DNA of 5,807 nucleotides. Origin: Bacillota bacterium. Lineage in GTDB: Bacteria > Bacillota > Bacilli > Alicyclobacillales > Alicyclobacillaceae. Location: assembly GCA_021816665.1 (NCBI GenBank), contig JAKAXI010000149.1, forward strand, positions 1 to 5,807. The letters are read 5' to 3'. The notes under the pieces are model-generated. The model saw only the letters and a list, made by a program, of their open reading frames with translations, did no database searches and had not been told where the DNA came from. Made by a program: the position numbers and the translations under genes. Each line of letters begins with the position of its first letter. Within the stretch, counting starts at the first letter, position 1. Positions 1 through 5,807 of this stretch are shown here, one piece after another.

Positions 1-847
1 TGACTTCTCAGTTTCCGAGGCAGTACAAGCTGTGACAACTGGCCGAGCCGTTCCTGAAGTTGCGCGCGAACAGGTAAAACAAGGCGTTTTTCAACCTCTG
101 AGACGCCCAACGCTGCGCGACAGTTTTAAAATGGGCCTTGTATTTGGACTTGCGATGGGTTGCTTGGGCCTAATTCTATTTCATCAAATGCCCGCCATGG
201 CCGGAGCTGCCGCAGCGACTCCAGTTGGTGCTGCTTGGCCAGGGAGTGCAGCCATGACTGGTTCCACCGTTGTGACGCCCGCCGTGAACGCTTATGCGCT
301 CTCTGTCGGTCAATACCCGAACGACACTAGTGCACAGGCGGCACACAGCAAACTCGAGCACAGTGGAGTGGCGAGCGTGGTCTTCCCGGAAAGTCTTAGC
401 CGCCGCACTTTGGTAGTGCAAATGGCAACACAAGCATCAGACTTGGCGACCGAGGCCAATGTTCTGCGACACCACAACATCCACCCGACGACGATCCACC
501 TAGCGACTACAGTGCGGACGATCCCGACACTGTCATCGACTTCTCAGAAGGACGGAAGTCGCATCTCAAAGTGGCTTTCGGCAGAAGTTAGCGCAGCAAA
601 TACATTAATGGCCAGCTTGTCGGATGGCGAAACAGTGCGCGACGCGCAAATGGCGACCGAGAAAGCTTTGCAACTGCAACCGAGTGCTGCCGTGCTTGGG
701 GCGACCGGATACGGAACGGCGCTTCAAGCTGTGGCGCAGAATGTCAAAAATGCAGAACAACAACTTTTGCAGCACCACACCGGACCAGCAGAGTTGGATG
801 TGCTGTCAGCTTATAGTGCGCTTGCATCGATCAACTATCAATCGTGA
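1..847 (+). CDS. SPOR-domain single-pass membrane protein, SpoIIB-like position (5' partial)
   Basis: The frame is open from the left edge (first full codon at base 2) to a TGA at 845-847, so the N-terminus probably lies outside the window. A GTG at 32 with a GAGG about 11 bases upstream is a possible internal start. Residues are counted from that GTG. There is a short polar, basic N-terminal part, one membrane helix at about 34-53, an Ala/Gly/Thr-rich linker, a SPOR-like domain at about 87-158 beginning YALSVGQY, and a mainly polar, apparently helical tail at about 175-271. SPOR domains are known to bind peptide-stripped septal glycan. The topology, cytoplasmic N-terminus then helix then external SPOR domain, resembles B. 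subtilis SpoIIB, which helps localise the engulfment machinery. Position just before radC-mreBCD-minCD supports that equivalence, although maf is absent. I recognise the domain and the synteny, not close sequence identity, so no symbol is given. Confidence 0.8.
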   Translation, partial: DFSVSEAVQAVTTGRAVPEVAREQVKQGVFQPLRRPTLRDSFKMGLVFGLAMGCLGLILFHQMPAMAGAAAATPVGAAWPGSAAMTGSTVVTPAVNAYALSVGQYPNDTSAQAAHSKLEHSGVASVVFPESLSRRTLVVQMATQASDLATEANVLRHHNIHPTTIHLATTVRTIPTLSSTSQKDGSRISKWLSAEVSAANTLMASLSDGETVRDAQMATEKALQLQPSAAVLGATGYGTALQAVAQNVKNAEQQLLQHHTGPAELDVLSAYSALASINYQS

Positions 848-912
848 GTCGAAATGACGAATGGTTGTCGAATTCACTCGCATTCCCCACAACTTTTTCA
901 CATTCCATACGC

Positions 913-918
913 TATACT
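913..918 (+). promoter_or_regulatory. possible -10 hexamer upstream of radC
   Basis: TATACT matches the sigma-A -10 consensus TATAAT at five of six positions and lies in the 198-base gap between the SPOR gene and radC. No acceptable TTGACA-like hexamer is found 16-18 bases upstream, and there is no TG extension. A promoter here would serve radC and probably mreBCD, but the evidence is weak. A second hexamer, TGTAAT at 964-969, is equally unsupported. The rest of 848-1002 shows no gene and no convincing terminator. Confidence 0.18.
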
Positions 919-1002
919 AAAAAGGCGGTTGCAGGTTTTTGTGCGCCAACTCGTCCAATAGAGTGTAATTTGGCCGCATCGCGTTTGCCGCCCTGTGTAA
1001 AA

Positions 1003-1037
1003 CCCCCTATCGTGAGAGGCAGACTTCTATGAGGGGG
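1003..1037 (+). promoter_or_regulatory. hairpin enclosing the radC ribosome binding site
   Basis: CCCCCTAT (1003-1010) can pair with AT-G-AGGGGG (1029-1037, G1031 bulged). Above a 4-base bulge (1011-1014), AGAGG (1015-1019) pairs with CTTCT (1024-1028), closing a CAGA loop. That makes about 13 pairs, one of them G-U. The descending arm AGGGGG is the likely radC Shine-Dalgarno sequence, so a folded mRNA would mask it. The pairing is seen in the sequence; a regulatory role is inference. Confidence 0.4.
1032..1037 (+). promoter_or_regulatory. radC ribosome binding site (decides the start)
   Basis: AGGGGG ends 8 bases before the GTG at 1046, a normal Shine-Dalgarno spacing. The same site is only 2 bases from the in-frame TTG at 1040 and 14 from the GTG at 1052, so 1046 is preferred. 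Confidence 0.6.
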
Positions 1038-1045
1038 CGTTGCAC

Positions 1046-1714
1046 GTGGTTGTGCAAGGCGAAGAAGCTCCACGAGAACGACTGTTGCGTCAGGGTGCGC
1101 AGGCACTTCGCAGCGACGAGTTGCTTGCAGTTATTCTTCAGTCTGGCAGTCGGACAGTAAACGTCCACGACCTTTCGGCGCGTGTGATTCACGAGGTTGG
1201 CGGCGTTTACGGACTTCTGGAAGTGGAAACGGAAGAGTTAATGCGCATTCCTGGGATCGGTGCAGGAAAGGCGTTGCAGATTGCTGCTGCGGTAGAGCTC
1301 GGGCGACGGATCGCGCACAAACCAGTACAGACAAAGACACAAATCCGGTCTGCAGATGATGCCGCAGAGTATTATATGGATCGGTTGAGGCACCTTAAAA
1401 AGGAGCACTTTATCACACTGCACTTGGACACCAAACATCGGATTATCGGGGAAGACGTAACCTCGGTTGGGAGTTTGGATGCTTCCATCGTCCACCCGCG
1501 TGAAATATTCAAACTCGCAGTGAAGCGCAGCGCATCGGCGATTTTATGTCTGCACAATCACCCGAGCGGAGACCCGACCCCAAGTCCGGAAGACATTGCA
1601 GTGACGCGGCGGTTGACAGAGGCGGGTCGCCTCCTTGGTATTGACGTGCTTGACCACATCGTCGTGGGCGATGGCCAGTTTGTGAGTTTGAAGGCTCGTG
1701 GGGCGATGTCGTAA
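1046..1714 (+). CDS. radC: RadC family JAMM/MPN-domain protein (UPF0758)
   Basis: The 222-residue product has the usual family length and organisation. From the GTG start, an N-terminal helical part contains a helix-hairpin-helix-like segment (PGIGAGKALQ, about 69-78). The C-terminal JAMM metalloprotease fold carries the family signature HNHPSGDPTPSPED at about 170-183. The metal ligands appear intact: the two His of H-x-H and the Asp ending the signature, with the Glu of IIGED (about 136) a candidate catalytic acid. Despite the name, a direct DNA-repair role has not held up for the family and its function remains unclear. It often neighbours mre genes, and mreB follows here after 49 bases. 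The longer start at TTG 1040 would add two residues but fits the ribosome binding site poorly. The gene lies behind a 198-base leader with an SD-masking hairpin. Family assignment is secure; function is not. Confidence 0.95.
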   Translation: MVVQGEEAPRERLLRQGAQALRSDELLAVILQSGSRTVNVHDLSARVIHEVGGVYGLLEVETEELMRIPGIGAGKALQIAAAVELGRRIAHKPVQTKTQIRSADDAAEYYMDRLRHLKKEHFITLHLDTKHRIIGEDVTSVGSLDASIVHPREIFKLAVKRSASAILCLHNHPSGDPTPSPEDIAVTRRLTEAGRLLGIDVLDHIVVGDGQFVSLKARGAMS

Positions 1715-1748
1715 GCTATGGACAGACCTGTAGGTGCAGTGTATGTGA

Positions 1749-2798
<1,050 letters not shown>

Positions 2799-2832
2799 CG
2801 GGGTGCCTGTCTCCGCGGTCAGGAGAGGGCCG

Positions 2833-2856
2833 ATGGGCAGGTTAACAACCGTGTAA
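2833..2856 (+). CDS. possible 7-codon leader ORF before mreC
   Basis: ATG at 2833 opens a frame encoding MGRLTTV and closes at TAA 2854-2856. AGGAG at 2821-2825 lies 7 bases upstream, which is a good ribosome binding site with no other obvious gene to serve. The stop codon overlaps the mreC ribosome binding site (2855-2860), and mreC starts 11 bases after the stop. Ribosomes ending here could reload on mreC, so translational coupling is possible. TCTCC (2810-2814) could pair with GGAGA (2822-2826) and mask the leader site. A peptide this short can arise by chance. Confidence 0.3.
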   Translation: MGRLTTV

Positions 2857-2860
2857 AGGA
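2855..2860 (+). promoter_or_regulatory. mreC ribosome binding site (decides the start)
   Basis: AAAGGA lies 7 bases before the ATG at 2868 but only one base before the in-frame GTG at 2862. The ATG is therefore the better start. Confidence 0.6.
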
Positions 2861-2867
2861 TGTGGGG

Positions 2868-3740
2868 ATGCGGGTGTCCCGAATACTTACCAGTCGGCGA
2901 TTGTTCATTCTGTTGGCCAGCGTCATTGTCTTGATCATATTGGCCGGCGTGACTTTACAGTCTTCTGGCACTGCTGTGTGGCCTGAGAGTGTCGTCATGG
3001 ACGTTGAGAATACAGTAGGTGGCTGGGTGTATCGGCCGATCAGCCAGTTAACAGGCTTTCTTGCAGGTTTACGTGACCTCCACCAAATGTATGTACAGAA
3101 CGCTCAGTTAAAGTCTGAGATGCAAAATTACGGTCAATTGCGGAATCAACTGGCAGCGCAGCAGGAGGAAAACGCGCGCTTAGCACAAATGGTAGGATAT
3201 AAAAACGGCAAAGGCAGTCAGTTTCAGCTGCAACCGGCTCACATTGTGGGGAGAACCCCGTCCAGTTGGACATCTGTCGTGACGATCGACGTCGGCACGG
3301 CAGACGGGGTGCAGACAAACATGCCGGTTGTCTCAACTGACGGTAGCTTGGTCGGGCGTGTGCAGATGACTGCGGCGCACAGCGCCAAGGTACTGCTTCT
3401 CACTGATACGCAGGTGGGTGACAGCGTTTCGGCCAAGGTCCAGGTTTCAGGTGCGGATCAGCCGTTCGGCGTAGTTTCGGGATCGACGTCAGTCGGTGGA
3501 GACCTCGAAATGAATTTTCTATCCCCGCTGGCAAATGTCGGTCCTGGCGACGTGGTCGTTACATCGGGTCTGAGTTCCAGCTTGTTTCCTGCCGGGATCG
3601 AAATTGGAACGGTTGTCAAGGTGCAACAAGGTGTGCAGGGCTTGACGCAGTCTGCTGTGATTAAACCCTCTGCAAACTTCCCGTACTTGGAAGATGTGTT
3701 TGTTGTGGAAGGGAAGGCCGGGAAGGCGGGCGTAAAGTGA
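2868..3740 (+). CDS. mreC: rod shape-determining protein MreC
   Basis: MreC is a bitopic membrane protein whose extracytoplasmic domain oligomerises and links MreB and MreD to the elongation penicillin-binding proteins. The 290-residue product has a basic cytoplasmic start (MRVSRILTSRR), one membrane helix at about 12-30, a Gln/Leu-rich predicted coiled coil at about 62-110, and the MreC beta-barrel region at about 122-282. Family-typical stretches include VGRTPSSW (127-134), DVGTADGV (141-148), LLTD (177-180) and VTSGLSSSLFPAGI (231-244). The C-terminus ends in a Gly/Lys/Ala-rich tail without the long extension of some homologues. The chosen ATG removes two residues from the longest possible frame because it matches the ribosome binding site. 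The last four bases overlap mreD (GTGA), implying coupled translation. Confidence 0.96.
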   Translation: MRVSRILTSRRLFILLASVIVLIILAGVTLQSSGTAVWPESVVMDVENTVGGWVYRPISQLTGFLAGLRDLHQMYVQNAQLKSEMQNYGQLRNQLAAQQEENARLAQMVGYKNGKGSQFQLQPAHIVGRTPSSWTSVVTIDVGTADGVQTNMPVVSTDGSLVGRVQMTAAHSAKVLLLTDTQVGDSVSAKVQVSGADQPFGVVSGSTSVGGDLEMNFLSPLANVGPGDVVVTSGLSSSLFPAGIEIGTVVKVQQGVQGLTQSAVIKPSANFPYLEDVFVVEGKAGKAGVK

Positions 3741-4255
3741 GAAACGTCATCGCCTTTTTCGTTCTCTGGTTGGCACTGATTATTGAGTCGACGGTGTTTC
3801 AGATCCCGCCGATCTCTGCGATTCAGCCGAATTTGGTGCTCGTGGTCGTGGTCATGGTTGCGATGACGCGCGGCCCTCGGGCCGCCATGTTGCTTGGGGT
3901 ACTGGTCGGCCTGATTCAGGATATTGAATTTGGTTCTTTCATTGGACTCAGCGCGTTTACGTACGGCGTAGTCGGGTACTTCGCTGCCGCCTCCTTCAGT
4001 CAGTTTTTGCACAGGAACGTATCCATCGCATTCCTCGTTACCATTGTGTTTACGTGGCTGCAGGTCTGGATCACGTTTGGATTAACCCGCCTGTTCGATG
4101 TCACTGGATTCTCATGGCAATCGGTCATGGCCGACTCCCTGTCGAAGATGATTCAAAACGGTATCGCACTGCTTATCCTCTACGCGCCACTGCATTTTGC
4201 ATTTGCGGACAAACCAGGAAATCGCTACCGAAGCAAAGCCCCTGACTCCCTGTAA
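3737..4255 (+). CDS. mreD: rod shape-determining protein MreD
   Basis: MreD is a small integral membrane partner of MreC in the elongation complex. The 172-residue product is strongly hydrophobic, with segments at about 3-22, 32-44, 49-62, 69-88, 96-116 and 141-157, matching the five to six helices usual for the family. GLIQDIEFGSFIGLSAF (58-74) corresponds to the conserved G-x-x-x-D...G region. The GTG start overlaps the mreC stop by four bases; AAGGCGG at 3723-3729 is a suitable ribosome binding site 7 bases upstream. The polar tail (ADKPGNRYRSKAPDSL) is probably cytoplasmic. No PBP2 or RodA gene follows, unlike the mre operons of many Gram-negatives; minC comes next after 153 bases. Confidence 0.95.
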   Translation: MRNVIAFFVLWLALIIESTVFQIPPISAIQPNLVLVVVVMVAMTRGPRAAMLLGVLVGLIQDIEFGSFIGLSAFTYGVVGYFAAASFSQFLHRNVSIAFLVTIVFTWLQVWITFGLTRLFDVTGFSWQSVMADSLSKMIQNGIALLILYAPLHFAFADKPGNRYRSKAPDSL

Positions 4256-4269
4256 TCCAGGGTCGCCTC

Positions 4270-4325
4270 CTGACCAAGCCAGTGCAGGAAATCGGACGTC
4301 TTATCGCGAAGTACCTTCCGGTCAG
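4270..4325 (+). promoter_or_regulatory. long imperfect hairpin in the mreD-minC gap
   Basis: CTGACCAAG (4270-4278) pairs with CTT-CC-GGTCAG (4315-4325, CC bulged). After a 3-base bulge (4279-4281), GTGC (4282-4285) pairs with GTAC (4311-4314). This gives 13 pairs including one G-U, and a loop of about 25 bases. No run of T follows, so it is not an ordinary terminator. No promoter or gene is convincing in 4256-4408. Confidence 0.35.
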
Positions 4326-4360
4326 TCTATCTGCGAGATGACTCTTGCAGACATTGTTTA

Positions 4361-4376
4361 AGGGGCTTGTGCCCCT
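4361..4376 (+). promoter_or_regulatory. tight GC hairpin upstream of minC
   Basis: AGGGGC (4361-4366) and GCCCCT (4371-4376) form a perfect 6-pair stem around a TTGT loop. The next bases are GCCGC, not a T-tract, so strong intrinsic termination is unlikely. It could slow polymerase, protect an mRNA end or act with the adjoining hairpin. Confidence 0.45.
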
Positions 4377-4391
4377 GCCGCACAGAGCGGC
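4377..4391 (+). promoter_or_regulatory. second GC hairpin abutting the first, upstream of minC
   Basis: GCCGC (4377-4381) and GCGGC (4387-4391) form a perfect 5-pair stem around ACAGA. It begins at the base after the preceding hairpin, so the stems could stack end to end. The minC ribosome binding site starts four bases later and stays unpaired. Confidence 0.4.
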
Positions 4392-4395
4392 GTTC

Positions 4396-4401
4396 AGGAG
4401 G
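4396..4401 (+). promoter_or_regulatory. minC ribosome binding site (decides the start)
   Basis: AGGAGG, followed by GAG, is a near-perfect Shine-Dalgarno sequence 7 bases before the TTG at 4409. It lies inside the longer frame beginning at TTG 4367, so that longer form is unlikely. Confidence 0.75.
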
Positions 4402-4408
4402 GAGCCAA

Positions 4409-5083
4409 TTGGCGGTGAGGGTGAGACAGCCCGGACAGCCTCCGGTTGCGATCAAAGGAACAAGAGACGGGCTGCTGTTCTTACTGGATGAATTATGTCC
4501 CTTTGACGCGCTGCTTCTCCACCTTGACGAGATACTAGACGGTGAAGGGGCAGTCCTGTTTTCGGAGGGTGAGGTTGCTGTTTCCATTGATTTCGGGAAC
4601 CGAACACTGAGCAATGCTGAGCATCGGCAATTGCTCGAGGTTTTTCTCAAACGCGAGAACTTTATGATTCGAGAGTTTGGCCCCCGCACGATGAGCAAAC
4701 AGTCCGTCGTGCCAGAAGAGCGGCGTTTTAAACAATCTGTCGTTAAAGGTGTTGTGCGAAACGGGCAGTGTCTGACGTTTGACGGCGATGTAGTGTGGAT
4801 TGGCGACGTCAATCCAGGGGGCACCATTGTTGCCTCTGGAGACATTTATATCTTCGGACGCCTGCGCGGAGTCGCGCACGCGGGTGCTTCTGGGCTGACG
4901 ACCGCGGTCATTGCTGCCGCGGAATTTGCACCTCTGCAGTTACGGATCGCGGATGTCGTAAGTCGGGCACCCGAAACACAGCATGGTCGGTCCTCTGTCG
5001 CGTTTATGGAGTTTGCGTATGTCAAGGACGGCGTCATGGCCGTCGATAAACTCGCCTATCGCGCGAGTCTCGTCGGCGAATGA
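4409..5083 (+). CDS. minC: septum site-determining protein MinC
   Basis: MinC is the FtsZ inhibitor of the Min system. It is carried to the membrane by MinD-ATP and prevents division near the poles. From the TTG start the product is 224 residues, essentially the length of the Bacillus protein. The N-terminal FtsZ-acting domain (about 1-95) opens with VAIKGTRDGLLFLLD, a typical MinC beginning. A polar linker follows at about 95-112. The C-terminal beta-helix domain that dimerises and binds MinD (about 113-215) carries RNGQ (117-120), IGDVNPGG (131-138), GDIYIFGRLRGVAHAG (144-159) and LQLRI (176-180). The alternative TTG at 4367 would add 14 unconserved residues encoded by hairpin sequence, and GTG 4415 is too far from the ribosome binding site. 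A rare TTG start plus the structured leader may hold expression low. minD follows after 51 bases. Confidence 0.94.
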   Translation: MAVRVRQPGQPPVAIKGTRDGLLFLLDELCPFDALLLHLDEILDGEGAVLFSEGEVAVSIDFGNRTLSNAEHRQLLEVFLKRENFMIREFGPRTMSKQSVVPEERRFKQSVVKGVVRNGQCLTFDGDVVWIGDVNPGGTIVASGDIYIFGRLRGVAHAGASGLTTAVIAAAEFAPLQLRIADVVSRAPETQHGRSSVAFMEFAYVKDGVMAVDKLAYRASLVGE

Positions 5084-5092
5084 CAGAGAGCA

Positions 5093-5118
5093 AAACCTGC
5101 AGTAGCGAGATAAGGTTT
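5093..5118 (+). promoter_or_regulatory. small hairpin next to the minD ribosome binding site
   Basis: AAACCT (5093-5098) and AGGTTT (5113-5118) are a perfect 6-base inverted repeat with a 14-base loop, directly before GGGAGGA (5119-5125). The stem is weak and the site itself remains free. It may be chance. Confidence 0.2.
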
Positions 5119-5134
5119 GGGAGGATTCATCGGG

Positions 5135-5807
5135 ATGGGAACCGCGATTGTCATAACATCGGGCAAGGGCGGCGTGGGAAAGACAACTTCGACCGCCAAT
5201 ATTGGTACAGCGCTGGCGCTCCTCGGCAAGCGGGTCTGCTTGGTTGATGCCGACATCGGTCTACGGAACTTGGACGTCGTGCTGGGCTTGGAAAACCGCA
5301 TTATTTTCGACATTGTGGATGTCGCGACGGGGGAGTGTCGCCTCGAACAGGCGTTAATCCGCGACAAGCGATTTGATCAACTTTTGTCGCTGCTACCTGC
5401 GTCACAGACTCGGGATAAGACTGCTCTGGCGCCTGACGCGGTTCGGGAGATTGTAGGTGCTTTGAAACAGTCTCACGACTTCGTCATTATTGACAGTCCC
5501 GCTGGTATCGAACATGGGTTTCAAGTCGCGATTGCAGGGGCCGACCGCGCGATTGTCGTGACAACGCCTGAAACACCAGCTGTGCGTGACGCAGACCGAG
5601 TGATTGGACTGTTGGAAGCCGCGCAGATTCATGCGCCTCAATTGGTCATCAACCGCATCCGTCCACAGATGGTCAAACGCGGGGAAATGCTCGACATTGA
5701 CGAAATTATGCAGCTGTTGGCCATTGATTTGCTCGGAATTGTACCCGATGACGAAGCCATCATTCGAAATGCAAACCGAGGCGAACCGACAGTGATGAAG
5801 CCAGACA
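5135..5807 (+). CDS. minD: septum site-determining ATPase MinD (3' partial)
   Basis: MinD is a ParA/MinD-type P-loop ATPase that dimerises with ATP on the membrane, recruits MinC and so positions the division septum. GGGAGGA at 5119-5125 lies 9 bases before the ATG. The frame runs off the right edge after 224 codons; the family is usually about 265 residues, so roughly the last 40 are missing, including the membrane-targeting amphipathic helix. Visible motifs: deviant Walker A SGKGGVGKTT (9-18) with signature Lys11 and catalytic Lys16; switch I VDADIGLRNLD (37-47) with Asp38 and Asp40; LLPASQTRDK (86-95); switch II IIDSPAGIE (118-126) with Asp120; and PETPAVRDADR, the conserved region after the Walker B. 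All catalytic residues expected in this part are present. No minE can be seen; in Bacilli polar placement normally depends on DivIVA and MinJ instead. In B. subtilis spoIVFA and spoIVFB follow, which cannot be checked here. Confidence 0.97.
   Translation, partial: MGTAIVITSGKGGVGKTTSTANIGTALALLGKRVCLVDADIGLRNLDVVLGLENRIIFDIVDVATGECRLEQALIRDKRFDQLLSLLPASQTRDKTALAPDAVREIVGALKQSHDFVIIDSPAGIEHGFQVAIAGADRAIVVTTPETPAVRDADRVIGLLEAAQIHAPQLVINRIRPQMVKRGEMLDIDEIMQLLAIDLLGIVPDDEAIIRNANRGEPTVMKPD

Noticed and set aside
919..940. AAAAA ... TTTTT pair as a terminator after the SPOR gene
   Set aside because: The bases between the two runs do not form a GC-rich stem, so this is not a credible intrinsic terminator.
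3458..4012. Long open frame on the - strand (184 codons) opposite mreC and mreD
   Set aside because: It lies opposite two well-conserved genes, its translation is low-complexity and charged with no recognisable domain, and it has no suitable ribosome binding site. It is a shadow of codon bias on the + strand.
4239..4361. + strand frame open across the mreD end into the gap, ending MTLADIV-stop with an ATG at 4338
   Set aside because: There is no ribosome binding site before the ATG, it encodes only seven residues, and about 40 open codons are unremarkable at this base composition. I found no sign of a frameshifted gene remnant.
4361..4380. Intrinsic terminator between mreD and minC
   Set aside because: The hairpin is good but no T-run follows on the + strand, and the - strand reading has only a weak, interrupted T-stretch.
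4367..4408. Longer minC from TTG 4367
   Set aside because: The extra 14 codons contain the AGGAGG ribosome binding site and hairpin sequence, and would add residues not typical of MinC.
4327..4845. Long open frame on the - strand (172 codons) opposite minC
   Set aside because: The Ser/Pro/Arg-rich translation is typical of antisense shadow, and it overlaps a clear minC.

Overview
The window is a stretch of chromosome from a spore-forming, Gram-positive-type bacterium (Bacillota, class Bacilli). It carries cell-shape and septum-placement genes in a fixed order on the + strand: a SPOR-domain membrane protein (cut by the left edge), radC, mreB, mreC, mreD, minC and minD (cut by the right edge). 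This is close to the Bacillus subtilis order spoIIB-maf-radC-mreB-mreC-mreD-minC-minD-spoIVFA-spoIVFB. The main difference is that no maf lies between the SPOR gene and radC. Base composition looks moderately GC-rich and three genes appear to use GTG or TTG starts. Both would suit an Alicyclobacillaceae-like lineage better than Bacillus itself, but that placement is an inference.

Layout. 1-847: SPOR-domain protein with one membrane helix, in the spoIIB position. 848-1045: non-coding, with a weak promoter-like hexamer and an imperfect hairpin that contains the radC ribosome binding site. 1046-1714: radC. 1764-2798: mreB. 2799-2867: short gap holding a possible 7-codon leader ORF whose stop codon overlaps the mreC ribosome binding site. 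2868-3740: mreC. 3737-4255: mreD, overlapping mreC by the four bases GTGA. 4256-4408: a 153-base gap with three consecutive potential RNA hairpins ending just before the minC ribosome binding site. 4409-5083: minC. 5084-5134: gap with a small hairpin beside the minD ribosome binding site. 5135-5807: minD without its 3' end.

How the genes work together. MreB filaments, MreC and MreD organise the side-wall peptidoglycan machinery that gives a rod its shape. MinC and MinD block FtsZ ring formation away from mid-cell. The SPOR protein probably binds septal peptidoglycan during division or sporulation. RadC is a JAMM-fold protein of unclear function that commonly sits beside mre genes. All genes are co-directional with short gaps and no convincing intrinsic terminator, so read-through transcription of much or all of the block is likely.

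Novelty. I see no previously undescribed protein system; the coding content is a conserved housekeeping cluster. What deserves a second look is the non-coding part: an SD-sequestering hairpin before radC, a tandem hairpin array before minC, and a possible coupled leader peptide before mreC. These were found by eye and none has been folded or compared with relatives.
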